This document shows, piece after piece, positions 9,212 through 18,441 of a stretch of DNA of 60,402 bases (its first letter is position 1; each line of letters opens with the position of its first letter). The notes beneath the pieces were generated by a model that had not been told where the DNA came from, made no database searches, and saw nothing but the letters and a program-made list of their open reading frames with translations. The stretch spans positions 1 through 60,402 of the forward strand of contig JBBSLL010000014.1 in assembly GCA_038255255.1 (NCBI GenBank), written 5' to 3'. The position numbers and the translations under genes are program-made. The DNA comes from JBBQNY01 sp038255255. GTDB taxonomy: Bacteria > Pseudomonadota > Gammaproteobacteria > Xanthomonadales > Ahniellaceae.

Positions 9212-10446
9212 TTCCCCGCAAGCCCGAAAAGGCATTGATGGTCGGCCTCGACATCGGCACCTCGAAGATCGTCGCCATCGTCGGGGAGTACCTGCCCGGC
9301 GAACAGGTCGAGGTCATCGGCGTCGGGTCGCACCCGTCGCGTGGCATCAAGCGCGGCGTGGTAGTCGACATCGAAGCGACGACCCAGGCCATCCAGCGCG
9401 CCGTCGCCGAGGCCAGCCTCATGGCCAATTGCCAGATCCGTTCCGTGTACGCGTCGATAGCGGGAAGCCACATCGCATGCCGCAATGCGCCGGGGCACGT
9501 GGCGATCCGCGATCGCGAAGTGACGCAGGGCGACATCGAGCGCGTGCTCGAGAACGCGCGCGCGGTGCCCGTACCCGCCGACCAGCGCATCCTGCATGTC
9601 ATTCCGCAGGAATACGTGATCGATGACCAGGAAGGCATCCGCCACCCCATCGGCATGAACGGCGTGCGCCTCGAAACGCGCGTGCACCTCATCACCGGCG
9701 CAATGAGCGCTTCGCAGAACATCACCAAGTGCGTGTCGCGCTGCGGCCTCACGGTCGACGACCTCATCGCTTCGCAACTGGCCTCGAGCCACGCCGTGCT
9801 GACGCAGGACGAGCGCGATCTTGGCGTGTGCCTGGTCGACATCGGCGCGGGCACCACCGACATCGCGGTGTTCACGCAGGGAGCGATCCGCCACACCGCA
9901 TCGCTCGGCGTCGCTGGCGACCAGGTCACCAACGACATCGCGTTCGCGTTCCGCACGCCGACGCCATTCGCCGAGGAGATCAAGGTGCGCTACGCGTGCG
10001 CGCTGGCGCAGCTCGCGCGACCGGAGGAAACGATCGAGGTCACCAGCGTCGGCGATCGCCCACCCCGCAGGCTCGCGCGCCAGATGCTCGCCGAGGTGGT
10101 GCAGAAGCGCTACGAGGAAATCTTCGAGATGGTGCAGGCGGAACTGCGCCGCTCGGGCTACGAGGAGCTCATCGCGGCCGGTCTCGTGCTCACCGGAGGC
10201 GCGTCGAAGATGGAAGGCGTGGTGGAACTCGCCGAAGAGATGTTCCACATGCCGGTCCGGATCGGCCTGCCCCAGCACGTCAAGGGGCTCGCCGAAGTGG
10301 TGAGCAACGAGATCTACGCAACCGGCGTCGGCTTGCTCATTTACGGCAGCCAGGCGGGTGGTGGGCAGGCAGCGGCGGCGAACGCCGGCGAGGGCGGCGA
10401 TTCCCTCACGGGGCGCCTCAAGCGCTGGTTCTGGGGAGAGTTCTGA
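9208..10446 (+). CDS. ftsA: Cell division protein FtsA
   Basis: Actin-like ATPase that tethers FtsZ to the membrane. 412 residues. Motifs: GLDIGTSKIVAIVGE (phosphate 1), VDIGAGTTDIAVF (phosphate 2) and GLVLTGGASKMEGV (adenosine motif). The C-terminal SLTGRLKRWFWGEF is the amphipathic membrane-targeting helix. It starts in an ATGA overlap with ftsQ; an 89-base gap follows before ftsZ, the first sizeable gap in the cluster. Confidence 0.97.
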   Translation: MIPRKPEKALMVGLDIGTSKIVAIVGEYLPGEQVEVIGVGSHPSRGIKRGVVVDIEATTQAIQRAVAEASLMANCQIRSVYASIAGSHIACRNAPGHVAIRDREVTQGDIERVLENARAVPVPADQRILHVIPQEYVIDDQEGIRHPIGMNGVRLETRVHLITGAMSASQNITKCVSRCGLTVDDLIASQLASSHAVLTQDERDLGVCLVDIGAGTTDIAVFTQGAIRHTASLGVAGDQVTNDIAFAFRTPTPFAEEIKVRYACALAQLARPEETIEVTSVGDRPPRRLARQMLAEVVQKRYEEIFEMVQAELRRSGYEELIAAGLVLTGGASKMEGVVELAEEMFHMPVRIGLPQHVKGLAEVVSNEIYATGVGLLIYGSQAGGGQAAAANAGEGGDSLTGRLKRWFWGEF

Positions 10447-10535
10447 GTCGAGGGTCTAGGCAACGCGTCATCGCAACACACAAGAAAAAACAGGCGGCGG
10501 CAATCCAATAATCAGTTGTAGACGGAGGAATCAAC

Positions 10536-11744
10536 ATGTTCGAGTTCATCGACAACACCGCGCAGAATGCGGTCATCAAGGTCATCGGCGTCGGCGGCGG
10601 CGGCGGCAACGCGGTTTCGCACATGCTGCAGGCCAACGTCGAGGGCGTGGAGTTCGTGTGCGCGAATACCGACGCACAGGCAATCCGTACCTGCCCGGCC
10701 AAGACCGTGCTGCAGCTCGGCTCGAGCGTGACCAAGGGCCTCGGCGCCGGCGCGAATCCGGAGGTCGGCCGCCAGGCCGCGCTCGAGGATCGCGAAAAGA
10801 TCTGCCAGATGCTCGATGGCGCGGACATGGTGTTCATCACCGCTGGCATGGGCGGCGGCACCGGCACCGGTGCCGCGCCGGTCGTCGCGCAGCTGGCCAA
10901 GGACATGGGCATCCTCACGGTCGCGGTCGTGACCAAGCCTTTCCCGTTCGAGGGCAACCGCCGACGCCAGGTCGCGCTCAAGGGCATCGAGGAGCTCGGC
11001 CAGTACGTCGACTCGCTGATCATCATCCCGAACGAAAAACTCCTGACCGTGCTCGGGCGCGAGGTGAACTTCCTCAACGCCTTCAAGGCGGCCAACGACG
11101 TGCTGCTCGGCGCGGTGCAGGGCATCGCCGACCTCATCACGCGCCCGGGCCTCATCAACGTCGACTTTGCGGACGTGCGCACGGTCATGAGCGAGATGGG
11201 CATGGCGATGATGGGTTCCGGTATTGGACGCGGCGATGACCGTGCACTCGCGGCGGCGGAAGCGGCGATCAAGAACCCATTGCTGGAAGACATCAACCTG
11301 GCGGGCGCCTGCGGCATCCTGGTCAACATCACCGCAGGACCGAACCTCACCATGCGCGAATTCGAGGAGATCGGCAGCACGGTGCAGGAGCTCGCCTCGG
11401 ACGATGCCACCATCGTCATCGGCACCGCGCTCGATCCGGAAATCCAGGACGACGTCCGCGTCACCGTGGTTGCGACCGGCCTCAACCGCGGACAGGTGGC
11501 CGCGCGTGTCAACAGCGAGCGCCGCGACTCGGTCGTGGTGGAGCGGGCTGCAGAGCGGCCGATCCGCGTGGTCCGCAACGCCACCACCGGCGCGGTCGAG
11601 TACCCGATGACCGGCACGGCCTTCCGCACCTCCGGCGGGCGTGGTGCCAGCGTGGCCACAGCGGAGTCCGCGGGCGGAACATCGGCCGCAGGCCCGGACG
11701 ACTATCTGGATATCCCGGCGTTCCTGCGGCGCCAGGCGGACTAG
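10536..11744 (+). CDS. ftsZ: Cell division protein FtsZ
   Basis: Tubulin-like GTPase that forms the Z ring. 402 residues. The GTP-binding signature GGGTGTGAAPVVAQ, the N-terminal IKVIGVGGGGGNAVSHM and the C-terminal peptide DDYLDIPAFLRRQAD (binds FtsA/ZipA) are present, with a low-complexity linker between. A strong GGAGGA ribosome site at 10524-10529 lies six bases before the ATG, fitting the high FtsZ demand. The upstream 89-base gap is AT-richer and could hold a promoter, but I see no clear -35/-10 pair. Confidence 0.98.
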   Translation: MFEFIDNTAQNAVIKVIGVGGGGGNAVSHMLQANVEGVEFVCANTDAQAIRTCPAKTVLQLGSSVTKGLGAGANPEVGRQAALEDREKICQMLDGADMVFITAGMGGGTGTGAAPVVAQLAKDMGILTVAVVTKPFPFEGNRRRQVALKGIEELGQYVDSLIIIPNEKLLTVLGREVNFLNAFKAANDVLLGAVQGIADLITRPGLINVDFADVRTVMSEMGMAMMGSGIGRGDDRALAAAEAAIKNPLLEDINLAGACGILVNITAGPNLTMREFEEIGSTVQELASDDATIVIGTALDPEIQDDVRVTVVATGLNRGQVAARVNSERRDSVVVERAAERPIRVVRNATTGAVEYPMTGTAFRTSGGRGASVATAESAGGTSAAGPDDYLDIPAFLRRQAD

Positions 11745-11749
11745 CTTGC

Positions 11750-11779
11750 CGCCCTTCTCCCCGTCGCGGGGGAAGGGCG
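11750..11779. terminator. Stem-loop just after ftsZ, possible attenuator or terminator
   Basis: CGCCCTTCTCCCC (11750-11762) pairs with GGGGGAAGGGCG (11768-11779) with one bulged base, six bases after the ftsZ stop. There is no U-tract, so termination would have to be factor-assisted, or the hairpin may protect the 3' end. The rest of the 270-base gap to lpxC holds a small CGCCGG/CCGGCG hairpin (11808-11823) and an AT-rich stretch with a 6-bp inverted repeat (TTGTTG 11902 / CAACAA 11916), a plausible place for an lpxC promoter. No consensus promoter is evident. Confidence 0.4.
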
Positions 11780-12014
11780 CGGATTCGGTATTCGCCGTAC
11801 GGGGAGGCGCCGGAAATCCGGCGATCTCCTGGATCGGTTGTTCAACTCAGGATGGCGATAACTACGGGGAACTGGATCCGAAGGGCCAGCACGTTAAAAA
11901 GTTGTTGTAGAAACGCAACAAATTGTGGCGTTTTCAGTGTGGAAATGTTTGCGCAACGTCAAGGGTATGTTACCGTTCGGCATCGTAAGGCGCCGAGCGC
12001 AAACTTAACCCAGC

Positions 12015-12926
12015 ATGATCAGGCAGCGAACGCTCAAAAACACCATTCGCGCAACAGGCGTCGGCATCCATACCGGCGACAAGGTCTATATGACCCTGCG
12101 CCCCGCTGCAGTCGACGCCGGCATCGTCTTCCGCCGCGTGGACCTGCCGCAACCCGTAGAACTGCGGGCCCGCGCTGAAAACGTCGGCGACACCAGCATG
12201 TCCACCGCGCTGGTGAACGGCTCGGTGCGCGTCGCCACCGTGGAACACCTGCTGTCGGCGATGGCAGGGCTCGGCATCGACAACGCCTACGTCGACCTGT
12301 CCGCGGGCGAAGTCCCCATCATGGACGGCTCGGCCGGACCGTTCGTATTCCTCCTGCAGTCGGCCGGCATCGTCGAACAGGACGCGGCCAAGAAATTCAT
12401 CCGCATCCGCAAGAAGATCCGCGTGGAGGACGACGGGCGCTGGGCGCAGTTCGAGCCTTTCGACGGATTCAAGGTCGGGTTCTCGATCGATTTCGACCAT
12501 CCGGTTTTCACCCGGAAGACTTCCGTGGCCGAGATCGATTTCTCGACCACGTCGTTCGTCAAGGAAGTGAGCCGGGCGCGTACCTTCGGCTTCATGCGCG
12601 ACATCGAGGCATTGCGCGAGCGCAACCTCGTCATGGGCGGAAGCATGGACAACGCCATCGTGCTCGACGATTACCGCGTATTGAACGAAGACGGGCTGCG
12701 TTACGAAGACGAGTTCGTCAAGCACAAGATCCTCGATGCGATCGGCGACCTGTACCTGCTCGGTCACAGCCTCATCGGCGCGTTCTACGGCCACAAGTCC
12801 GGCCACCAGCTCAACAACCAGTTGCTCCGGACCCTGGTCGCCGATCGCACCGCGTGGGAAGAAGTGACGTTTCCCGACGCGGGTCGCGCTCCGATCTCCT
12901 ACGCCCATCCGGCGCAGGCGGTCTAA
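12015..12926 (+). CDS. lpxC: UDP-3-O-acyl-N-acetylglucosamine deacetylase
   Basis: Zn-dependent deacetylase that catalyses the committed step of lipid A synthesis. 303 residues. The N-terminal QRTLKNTIRATGVGIHTG, the VATVEHLLSAMAGLGIDNA zinc-histidine motif and the KHKILDAIGDLYLLGHSLIG region with further metal and catalytic residues are all visible. Location after ftsZ is the normal gammaproteobacterial arrangement. Confidence 0.98.
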   Translation: MIRQRTLKNTIRATGVGIHTGDKVYMTLRPAAVDAGIVFRRVDLPQPVELRARAENVGDTSMSTALVNGSVRVATVEHLLSAMAGLGIDNAYVDLSAGEVPIMDGSAGPFVFLLQSAGIVEQDAAKKFIRIRKKIRVEDDGRWAQFEPFDGFKVGFSIDFDHPVFTRKTSVAEIDFSTTSFVKEVSRARTFGFMRDIEALRERNLVMGGSMDNAIVLDDYRVLNEDGLRYEDEFVKHKILDAIGDLYLLGHSLIGAFYGHKSGHQLNNQLLRTLVADRTAWEEVTFPDAGRAPISYAHPAQAV

Positions 12927-12970
12927 ACCAGAATTTTTGATTCTTGAATCAGAGTCGCGTGGGAACGCGG

Positions 12971-13459
12971 CTACGGCGGAGATTCCGCCGAGGGAACAGG
13001 GGTTGGGGCTAGGGAGGCCAGTCGTTCAAGCAGCATCCGGAGGTCCGGGTCCTGCATCGTCGCCGCCGCGTTAGCGAGGTGTCGGCGGGCTTCATCCGAA
13101 AGTGGTTTCACGTGGGGGTGCGCGATCGCCTCGATCGCCTCACGCGGCACCACTTTCACAGATATCGAGGTGGCATCGAGCGCGGCAACCTGCCGGGCCC
13201 GGGCCAGCACTTCGGCCTGCAGAAGACGCAGGCGCGAAGCGGCAGCCGGTGTATCTGCAAGGAATACGAGCGTGCGGTGCCTCGTTGTCGCGAACCGGAT
13301 CTGTCCGGCGAGCGCGGCAGGCAACGCATCCTGCAACGCCTCGGCGAGCCTGCGGTTGTCCGCAAGGCGAGCCAGAACATCGCCGCGCAACGGCGCCAGA
13401 CCAGCTTGTGCGGCAATGCTGGCGGTGACTACAGCGCGGTGGCGGGGCGGGCGGGGCAT
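12971..13459 (-). CDS. dciA: DUF721 / DciA-family helicase-loader protein
   Basis: About 162 residues of the DUF721 family. DciA is the ancestral bacterial loader or operator of the DnaB replicative helicase, and in Pseudomonas the gene also lies between lpxC and secA. The residue pattern (LAPLRGDVLARLADNRRLAEAL, then LPAALAGQIRFATTRHRTLVFLADTP) fits the KH-like N-terminal domain; the C-terminal half is helical and charged. I used the ATG at 13459; a TTG at 13465 adds two residues. It is divergent from the M23 peptidase gene. Confidence 0.75.
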   Translation of the reverse strand: MPRPPRHRAVVTASIAAQAGLAPLRGDVLARLADNRRLAEALQDALPAALAGQIRFATTRHRTLVFLADTPAAASRLRLLQAEVLARARQVAALDATSISVKVVPREAIEAIAHPHVKPLSDEARRHLANAAATMQDPDLRMLLERLASLAPTPVPSAESPP

Positions 13460-13491
13460 CGTCAATCTCTGAATGGGCGAACAACTGAAGC

Positions 13492-14421
13492 ATGAATATC
13501 ATAATCGTGGCCAAGCCCTTCTCGTCGCCGAAAGTCGTGCGTCTCGACGACCGCGGCGCCATGCTGAAGGCTGGCGGAATCGTGTGCGCGCTGCTGCTGG
13601 CGTTGTTCGGCGTCGGGCTTCTGGCGGGTACTGTGTTTGGCGGGCCATCGCGGGTCAAGGCGCAGTTGGCCGCGGCGCGCAGTGACCTTTCGGCGCAACG
13701 CGCCGATGCGGATCGCATGCAGCAGGACATGCGGCGCAACACGGATGCGCTGGCTGTGCGCGTCGGTGAACTGCAGGCCGAGGCCGCGCGGCTCAATGCC
13801 CTGGGCGAGCGTATCGCCCGCCTCGGCAAACTCGACGACGGCGAATTCGATTTCGATCGCAAGCCCGGCGTCGGCGGACCAGGCGTCGCAGTGGCGTTGC
13901 CACCGATTCCGGCGCCCGACATCAAGCTCGCGGTCAACCGGCTGGAAGGCCTGCTCGCCAGCCAGTCCACCCAGCTCGACCTCCTCGAATCGATGCTCCT
14001 CGACCGGCAGCTCGATTCGAGTCTCATGCCCTCGGGCAGCCCCGTTCGTTCGGGCTACGTCTCCTCTTCATACGGCTCGCGCATCGACCCATTCACCGGC
14101 GGCCACGATTTCCATGCGGGAATGGATTTCAGTGGCGACTCTGGCGACGAGATTCTCGCGGTCGCCGGTGGGCTGGTGACCTATGCCGGCACGCGTCCGG
14201 GCTACGGCATCGTCGTCGAGATCGATCACGGCAACGGCTACATGACGCGCTACGGCCACAATCGGCGGCTCCGTGTTGCCGTGGGCGAAGCGGTACGCGC
14301 CGGCGAAGTGGTGGCGGAAATGGGCTCGACCGGTCGCTCCACCGGCACCCATCTGCATCTCGAGGTGTGGCGCGACGGGCGCACGCTGAATCCGCGCCAG
14401 TTCCTGCAGGCCATGCGCTGA
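13492..14421 (+). CDS. M23-family metallopeptidase, membrane anchored
   Basis: 309 residues. One N-terminal transmembrane helix (about 24-46), then a coiled-coil-like segment rich in Ala, Arg and Glu (about 52-115), a linker, and a C-terminal LytM/M23 domain. The domain keeps the zinc site: the histidine and aspartate of GGHDFHAGMDFSG and the GTHLHLEVW motif. It is therefore probably an active periplasmic endopeptidase, or related to division-site EnvC/NlpD-type proteins. The exact substrate is not evident. Divergent from dciA and upstream of secA, as in xanthomonads. Confidence 0.88.
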   Translation: MNIIIVAKPFSSPKVVRLDDRGAMLKAGGIVCALLLALFGVGLLAGTVFGGPSRVKAQLAAARSDLSAQRADADRMQQDMRRNTDALAVRVGELQAEAARLNALGERIARLGKLDDGEFDFDRKPGVGGPGVAVALPPIPAPDIKLAVNRLEGLLASQSTQLDLLESMLLDRQLDSSLMPSGSPVRSGYVSSSYGSRIDPFTGGHDFHAGMDFSGDSGDEILAVAGGLVTYAGTRPGYGIVVEIDHGNGYMTRYGHNRRLRVAVGEAVRAGEVVAEMGSTGRSTGTHLHLEVWRDGRTLNPRQFLQAMR

Positions 14422-14439
14422 AGCAGGACTCGGCCGATT

Positions 14440-14522
14440 GTCAGGTCGCTGGCGCGGCCTGACCTACTGGAAGACTCCGACTTTTGTGGGCTGCGTAGGT
14501 CAGGTCGGCTTGCCGACCTGAC
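14440..14522. repeat. GTAG-headed REP pair, family B
   Basis: An inverted element at 14440-14467 (ends in CTAC) and a direct element at 14495-14522 (starts GTAG). Each has the core GTCAGGTCGG or GTCAGGTCGC with its complement, a stem of about 10 bp with a 4-nt loop. A further fragment (CTGACCTA, 14540-14547) follows. The same family recurs at 47298-47400. It fills the 284-base gap between the M23 gene and secA; nothing gene-like was seen in the remainder. Confidence 0.85.
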
Positions 14523-14705
14523 ATTGTCGCAGGTGCGAACTGACCTATTGCAACGCCCCGGCGAGCCGGGCGGGCCCAGTCGCGTTAAGCTGTCGGGCTT
14601 GAAGCGTGGCGGCTGCGGCCCCACGCTTTTTGTTTCGTGCGCCCGGCTGGCCCGCCGGGCGACCGCTTGCGTCAGCGCAGGCCCTGCTTCGATCCAAGTG
14701 AACCC

Positions 14706-17444
14706 ATGTTCGATAAATTCCTGACCAACCTTTTCGGCAGCCGCAACGATCGACTGCTCAAGCAATACCAGCGCAGCGTCGCGCAGATCAACGCCTTCGA
14801 GCCTGCGCTTACCGCGCTCGACGACGACGCCCTCAAGGCCAAGACCGCCGAGTTCAAGCAGCGGCTCGCCGACGGCCAGACCCTGGATTCGCTCCTCCCC
14901 GAAGCCTTTGCCGTGGCCCGCGAAGCGTCGCGCCGCGCGCTCGGGATGCGGCACTACGACGTGCAGCTGATCGGCGGCATGGTCCTGCACGCCGGCAAGA
15001 TCGCCGAGATGCGCACCGGCGAAGGCAAGACGCTGGTCGCCACGCTGCCGATCTATCTCAACGCGTTGACGGGCAAGGGCGTCCACCTCGTCACTGTCAA
15101 CGACTACCTCGCGCGCCGCGACGCGGCCTGGATGGGCAAGCTCTACAGCTTCCTCGGCATGAGCGTCGGCGTGGTCGTCCCCGGCATGCGCCCGGACGAC
15201 AAGCGCGCCGCCTACGCCGCGGACATCACCTACGGCACCAACAACGAATTCGGCTTCGACTATCTTCGCGACAACATGGCGATGGCGATCGAGGAGCGGT
15301 TCCAGCGCGGCCAGAACTTCGCCATCGTCGACGAAGTCGACTCGATCCTGATCGACGAGGCGCGCACACCCCTCATCATCTCCGGCCCGAGCGACGAGTC
15401 ACCGCAGCTTTACGTTCGGGTCAACCGCATCGTTCCCGACCTGGTCAAGCAGACCGCCGAAGACGGCGAGGGCGACTTCTGGGTCGACGAGAAGCAGAAG
15501 CAGGTGCATCTCTCGGAATCCGGCATGGAGCACGCCGAGGCGCTGCTGCGCGCGGCGGGAATCGTCGGCGCGGAAGCCAGCCTCTACGACTCCGACAACC
15601 TAGCGGCGGTGCATCACCTCAACGCGGCGCTGCGCGCGCATCATCTCTACCAGCGCGACGTCGACTACATCGTGCGCGATGGCGAAGTCATCATCGTCGA
15701 CGAGTTCACCGGCCGCACGCTCGCCGGGCGGCGCTGGTCGGACGGACTGCACCAGGCCGTCGAGTCGAAGGAAGGCGTGCCGATCCAGCGCGAGAACCAG
15801 ACGCTCGCGTCGATCACCTTCCAGAATTATTTCCGCCTGTACAAGAAGCTCGCAGGCATGACCGGCACGGCCGATACCGAAGCGTACGAGTTCCAGACGA
15901 TTTACGGGCTCGAAGTGGCGGTGATTCCGACCAATCGGCCGATGGTGCGCAATGACCACCCGGATCTCGTCTTCCTCAAGAAGGATTCCAAGTACAAGGC
16001 GATCCTCGACGACATCAAGGACTGCTTCAGCCGCAAGCAGCCGGTGCTGGTCGGCACGACCTCGATCGAGGTCTCCGAACACATCGCGGAGCTCCTCACC
16101 AAGGAGGGCGTTCCCCACGAGGTCCTCAATGCCAAGCAGCACGAGCGCGAGGCCCACATCGTCGCGCAGGCGGGCCGTCCGGGCGCGGTCACGATAGCGA
16201 CCAACATGGCGGGTCGTGGTACCGACATCGTGCTGGGCGGCAACCCGGAGGTCGAGGTCGCCGCACTCGGTGAGTCGCCTTCCCCTGACGAGGTCGCTGC
16301 GGTCCGCTCGGCGTGGAAAGTCCGCCACGAGGACGTGCTCGCCGCGGGCGGGCTGCACATCGTCGGCACCGAGCGGCACGAGTCGCGACGCATCGACAAC
16401 CAGTTGCGCGGACGCGCCGGACGCCAGGGCGACGCGGGGTCGAGCCGCTTCTTCATTTCGCTCGAAGACAATCTCATGCGCATCTTCGCCGGCGACTGGG
16501 TCGGCAAGTGGATGAAGATCTTCGGCATGCAGGAAGACGACGCACTCGAGCATCGCTCGATCAGCAAGCAGATCGAGAACGCGCAGCGCAAGGTCGAGGC
16601 GCACAACTTCGATATCCGCAAGCACCTTCTCGAGTTCGACAACGTCGCCAACGACCAGCGCAAGGTGATCTACCAGCAGCGCGACGAGTTGCTCGAGGCC
16701 CAGGACGTGGCCGATACCGTGGCGCAGATCCGCCGCGATGCCGCCGAAGCGGTGATCACCGCCTACGTGGCCGACGAAAGCGTCGACGAACAGTGGGACA
16801 TCGAGGGGCTCAAGCGCGCGTTCGAGTCCGACTTCGGCGTGGCGGTCGAACCCGAGCGTTATCTGTCGGAGAGCGCCGAGCCCGACTGGCGCGCCCTGCG
16901 CGAAGGGTCGACTGCCGCACTTGAAAGGCATTTCGCCGACAAGGAAGAGCGCTACGGCGCCGAACTCATCCGTGCGGCCGAGCGCGTGCTGATGCTGCGG
17001 GTCCTCGACCAGCAGTGGAAGGACCACCTGGCGAGCATGGATTACCTGAGGCAGGGCATCCACCTGCGCGGCTACGCGCAGAAAAAACCCGAACAGGAAT
17101 ACAAGCGCGAATCGTTCGAGATGTTCGCGTCGATGATCGAGCGCTTCAAGACCGAGTTCATCAAGATGCTCGCGCGCGTGCACTTCCAGACGGAGGAGGA
17201 AGTCCGCGCCCTGGAGGAAGAACAGCAGCGTGCACTCGCGCAGCAACAGCGCAACATGCAGTTCCAGCACGAGTCGCCCGGCGACTACGGCGTGCTAGAC
17301 GAGTCGCTCGACGTGCTCGCCGATGATGCGCGTGGCGCGGCCGCTGGCCAGGTCGTGCGTGGTGGCCCCAAGGTCGGCCGCAACGAACCCTGCCCCTGCG
17401 GCTCCGGCAAGAAGTTCAAGAACTGCCACGGCCAGATCGCCTGA
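14706..17444 (+). CDS. secA: Preprotein translocase ATPase SecA
   Basis: Motor ATPase driving Sec-dependent export through SecYEG. About 912 residues. Walker A is in MRTGEGKTLVATLP, the DEAD-like Walker B is DEVDSILIDEARTP, and the helicase region ATNMAGRGTDIVLGGNPEVE and QLRGRAGRQGDAGSS are conserved. The C-terminus carries the zinc-binding SEC-C motif CPCGSGKKFKNC, which contacts SecB and lipids. The start is ATG 14706 (MFDKFLTNLFGSRNDR), the canonical N-terminus; an in-frame codon at 14637 would add an Arg/Pro-rich non-homologous extension. Confidence 0.98.
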   Translation: MFDKFLTNLFGSRNDRLLKQYQRSVAQINAFEPALTALDDDALKAKTAEFKQRLADGQTLDSLLPEAFAVAREASRRALGMRHYDVQLIGGMVLHAGKIAEMRTGEGKTLVATLPIYLNALTGKGVHLVTVNDYLARRDAAWMGKLYSFLGMSVGVVVPGMRPDDKRAAYAADITYGTNNEFGFDYLRDNMAMAIEERFQRGQNFAIVDEVDSILIDEARTPLIISGPSDESPQLYVRVNRIVPDLVKQTAEDGEGDFWVDEKQKQVHLSESGMEHAEALLRAAGIVGAEASLYDSDNLAAVHHLNAALRAHHLYQRDVDYIVRDGEVIIVDEFTGRTLAGRRWSDGLHQAVESKEGVPIQRENQTLASITFQNYFRLYKKLAGMTGTADTEAYEFQTIYGLEVAVIPTNRPMVRNDHPDLVFLKKDSKYKAILDDIKDCFSRKQPVLVGTTSIEVSEHIAELLTKEGVPHEVLNAKQHEREAHIVAQAGRPGAVTIATNMAGRGTDIVLGGNPEVEVAALGESPSPDEVAAVRSAWKVRHEDVLAAGGLHIVGTERHESRRIDNQLRGRAGRQGDAGSSRFFISLEDNLMRIFAGDWVGKWMKIFGMQEDDALEHRSISKQIENAQRKVEAHNFDIRKHLLEFDNVANDQRKVIYQQRDELLEAQDVADTVAQIRRDAAEAVITAYVADESVDEQWDIEGLKRAFESDFGVAVEPERYLSESAEPDWRALREGSTAALERHFADKEERYGAELIRAAERVLMLRVLDQQWKDHLASMDYLRQGIHLRGYAQKKPEQEYKRESFEMFASMIERFKTEFIKMLARVHFQTEEEVRALEEEQQRALAQQQRNMQFQHESPGDYGVLDESLDVLADDARGAAAGQVVRGGPKVGRNEPCPCGSGKKFKNCHGQIA

Positions 17445-17463
17445 CGCAGTTCGAATTCCGTTC

Positions 17464-18441
17464 GTGTTGAGGCTTTCGGACCACGGACGGAATGGACGCG
17501 AATTGCCGGAGCTGCACGTCGTTGCGGGGATCATCGAGGACCAGCAGGGCCGCGTACTGCTGAGCCAGCGCGCGATGCACGGCGAGCATCCCGGTTTGTG
17601 GGAGTTTCCAGGCGGCAAAGTCGAAGCAGGCGAGATCGCACCCGCTGCGCTGCAGCGCGAACTGCGCGAAGAACTCGGCATCGAAACGAGTCCCACGCAC
17701 CGCGTGCATTTCGTGCGCTGGCGCGAGCCCGATCGAATGCTCATGCTCGATGGATGGCGTGTCGACGTTCGCCAAGGCACGCCCGTTGGGCTGCAAGGCC
17801 AGGCCTTGTGCTGGGTCGCGCGCGAAGACCTGCGCACGCTCCCGATGCCACCCGCCGACGCGCCGCTCTGCTCGGCATTGCAACTCGAAGAAGTCGTGTG
17901 GATTACCCCCGGCTTCGACCCGCAAGCGAGTTGGGAGCCATGGCTCGAGGCGGTCGATGCGCGACTCGTCGCAGGCGTGCGTCTCGTGCAGTTGCGGCTG
18001 CCCAACCTCGAGGGCGAGCCGCTGCGCCGCGCGGCTGTGCTGCTCGCGGACCGCTGCCGTGCGCACGGTGCGCGCTGGATCTTGAATGGCAGTCCCGAAG
18101 ACGCGATGGCGCTCGGCGCACATGGCGTGCATCTGTCCTCGCGCGCGCTGAGGCAATGCGCAGCCAGGCCCACGCACCCAGGACTGGTTGCGGGAGCCTC
18201 CTGCCACGATGCGAAGGAACTCGCCCACGCGGCGCGACTGGGGCTCGATTACGCCTTCCTCTCCCCACTGCGTCCAACAGCGAGCCATCCAGACGCGGAG
18301 CCATTGGGCGATGCACGCTTCGCCGCGCTCGTGCGCGACTGCCCGTTACCGGTGTTCGCGCTCGGTGGCGTCGGCCGCAGTGACCTGGCGCAAGTTCAGG
18401 CGCTCGGCGCGTTCGGCGTCGCCGGCATCCGGGGCATCTGA
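17464..18441 (+). CDS. Nudix hydrolase fused to a ThiE-like domain
   Basis: N-terminal MutT-like Nudix domain: the box GKVEAGEIAPAALQRELREEL lies in GLWEFPGGKVE…REELGIE, with all catalytic glutamates. The second half (from about residue 150) resembles thiamine-phosphate synthase: VQLRLPN, ALGAHGVHLSS, LDYAFLSPLRPT and FALGGVGRSD. ThiE catalytic positions look degraded (the usual QLREK and NDR are QLRLP and LNGS), so thiamine synthesis is doubtful and nucleotide-pool cleaning is the likelier role. This fusion is known in gammaproteobacteria downstream of secA. Start uncertain: GTG 17464, TTG 17467 or TTG 17503. It converges on coaE with a 46-base overlap. Confidence 0.8.
   Translation: MLRLSDHGRNGRELPELHVVAGIIEDQQGRVLLSQRAMHGEHPGLWEFPGGKVEAGEIAPAALQRELREELGIETSPTHRVHFVRWREPDRMLMLDGWRVDVRQGTPVGLQGQALCWVAREDLRTLPMPPADAPLCSALQLEEVVWITPGFDPQASWEPWLEAVDARLVAGVRLVQLRLPNLEGEPLRRAAVLLADRCRAHGARWILNGSPEDAMALGAHGVHLSSRALRQCAARPTHPGLVAGASCHDAKELAHAARLGLDYAFLSPLRPTASHPDAEPLGDARFAALVRDCPLPVFALGGVGRSDLAQVQALGAFGVAGIRGI

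Noticed and set aside
12932..12952. T-run with TGATTC/GAATCA palindrome after lpxC as an intrinsic terminator
   Set aside because: The T-run precedes the stem on the plus strand and gives A's after it on the minus strand, so it fits neither direction.
17446..17462. tRNA T-loop-like GTTCGAATTCC after secA
   Set aside because: The flanking bases do not form the T stem and no acceptor or anticodon arm is present.
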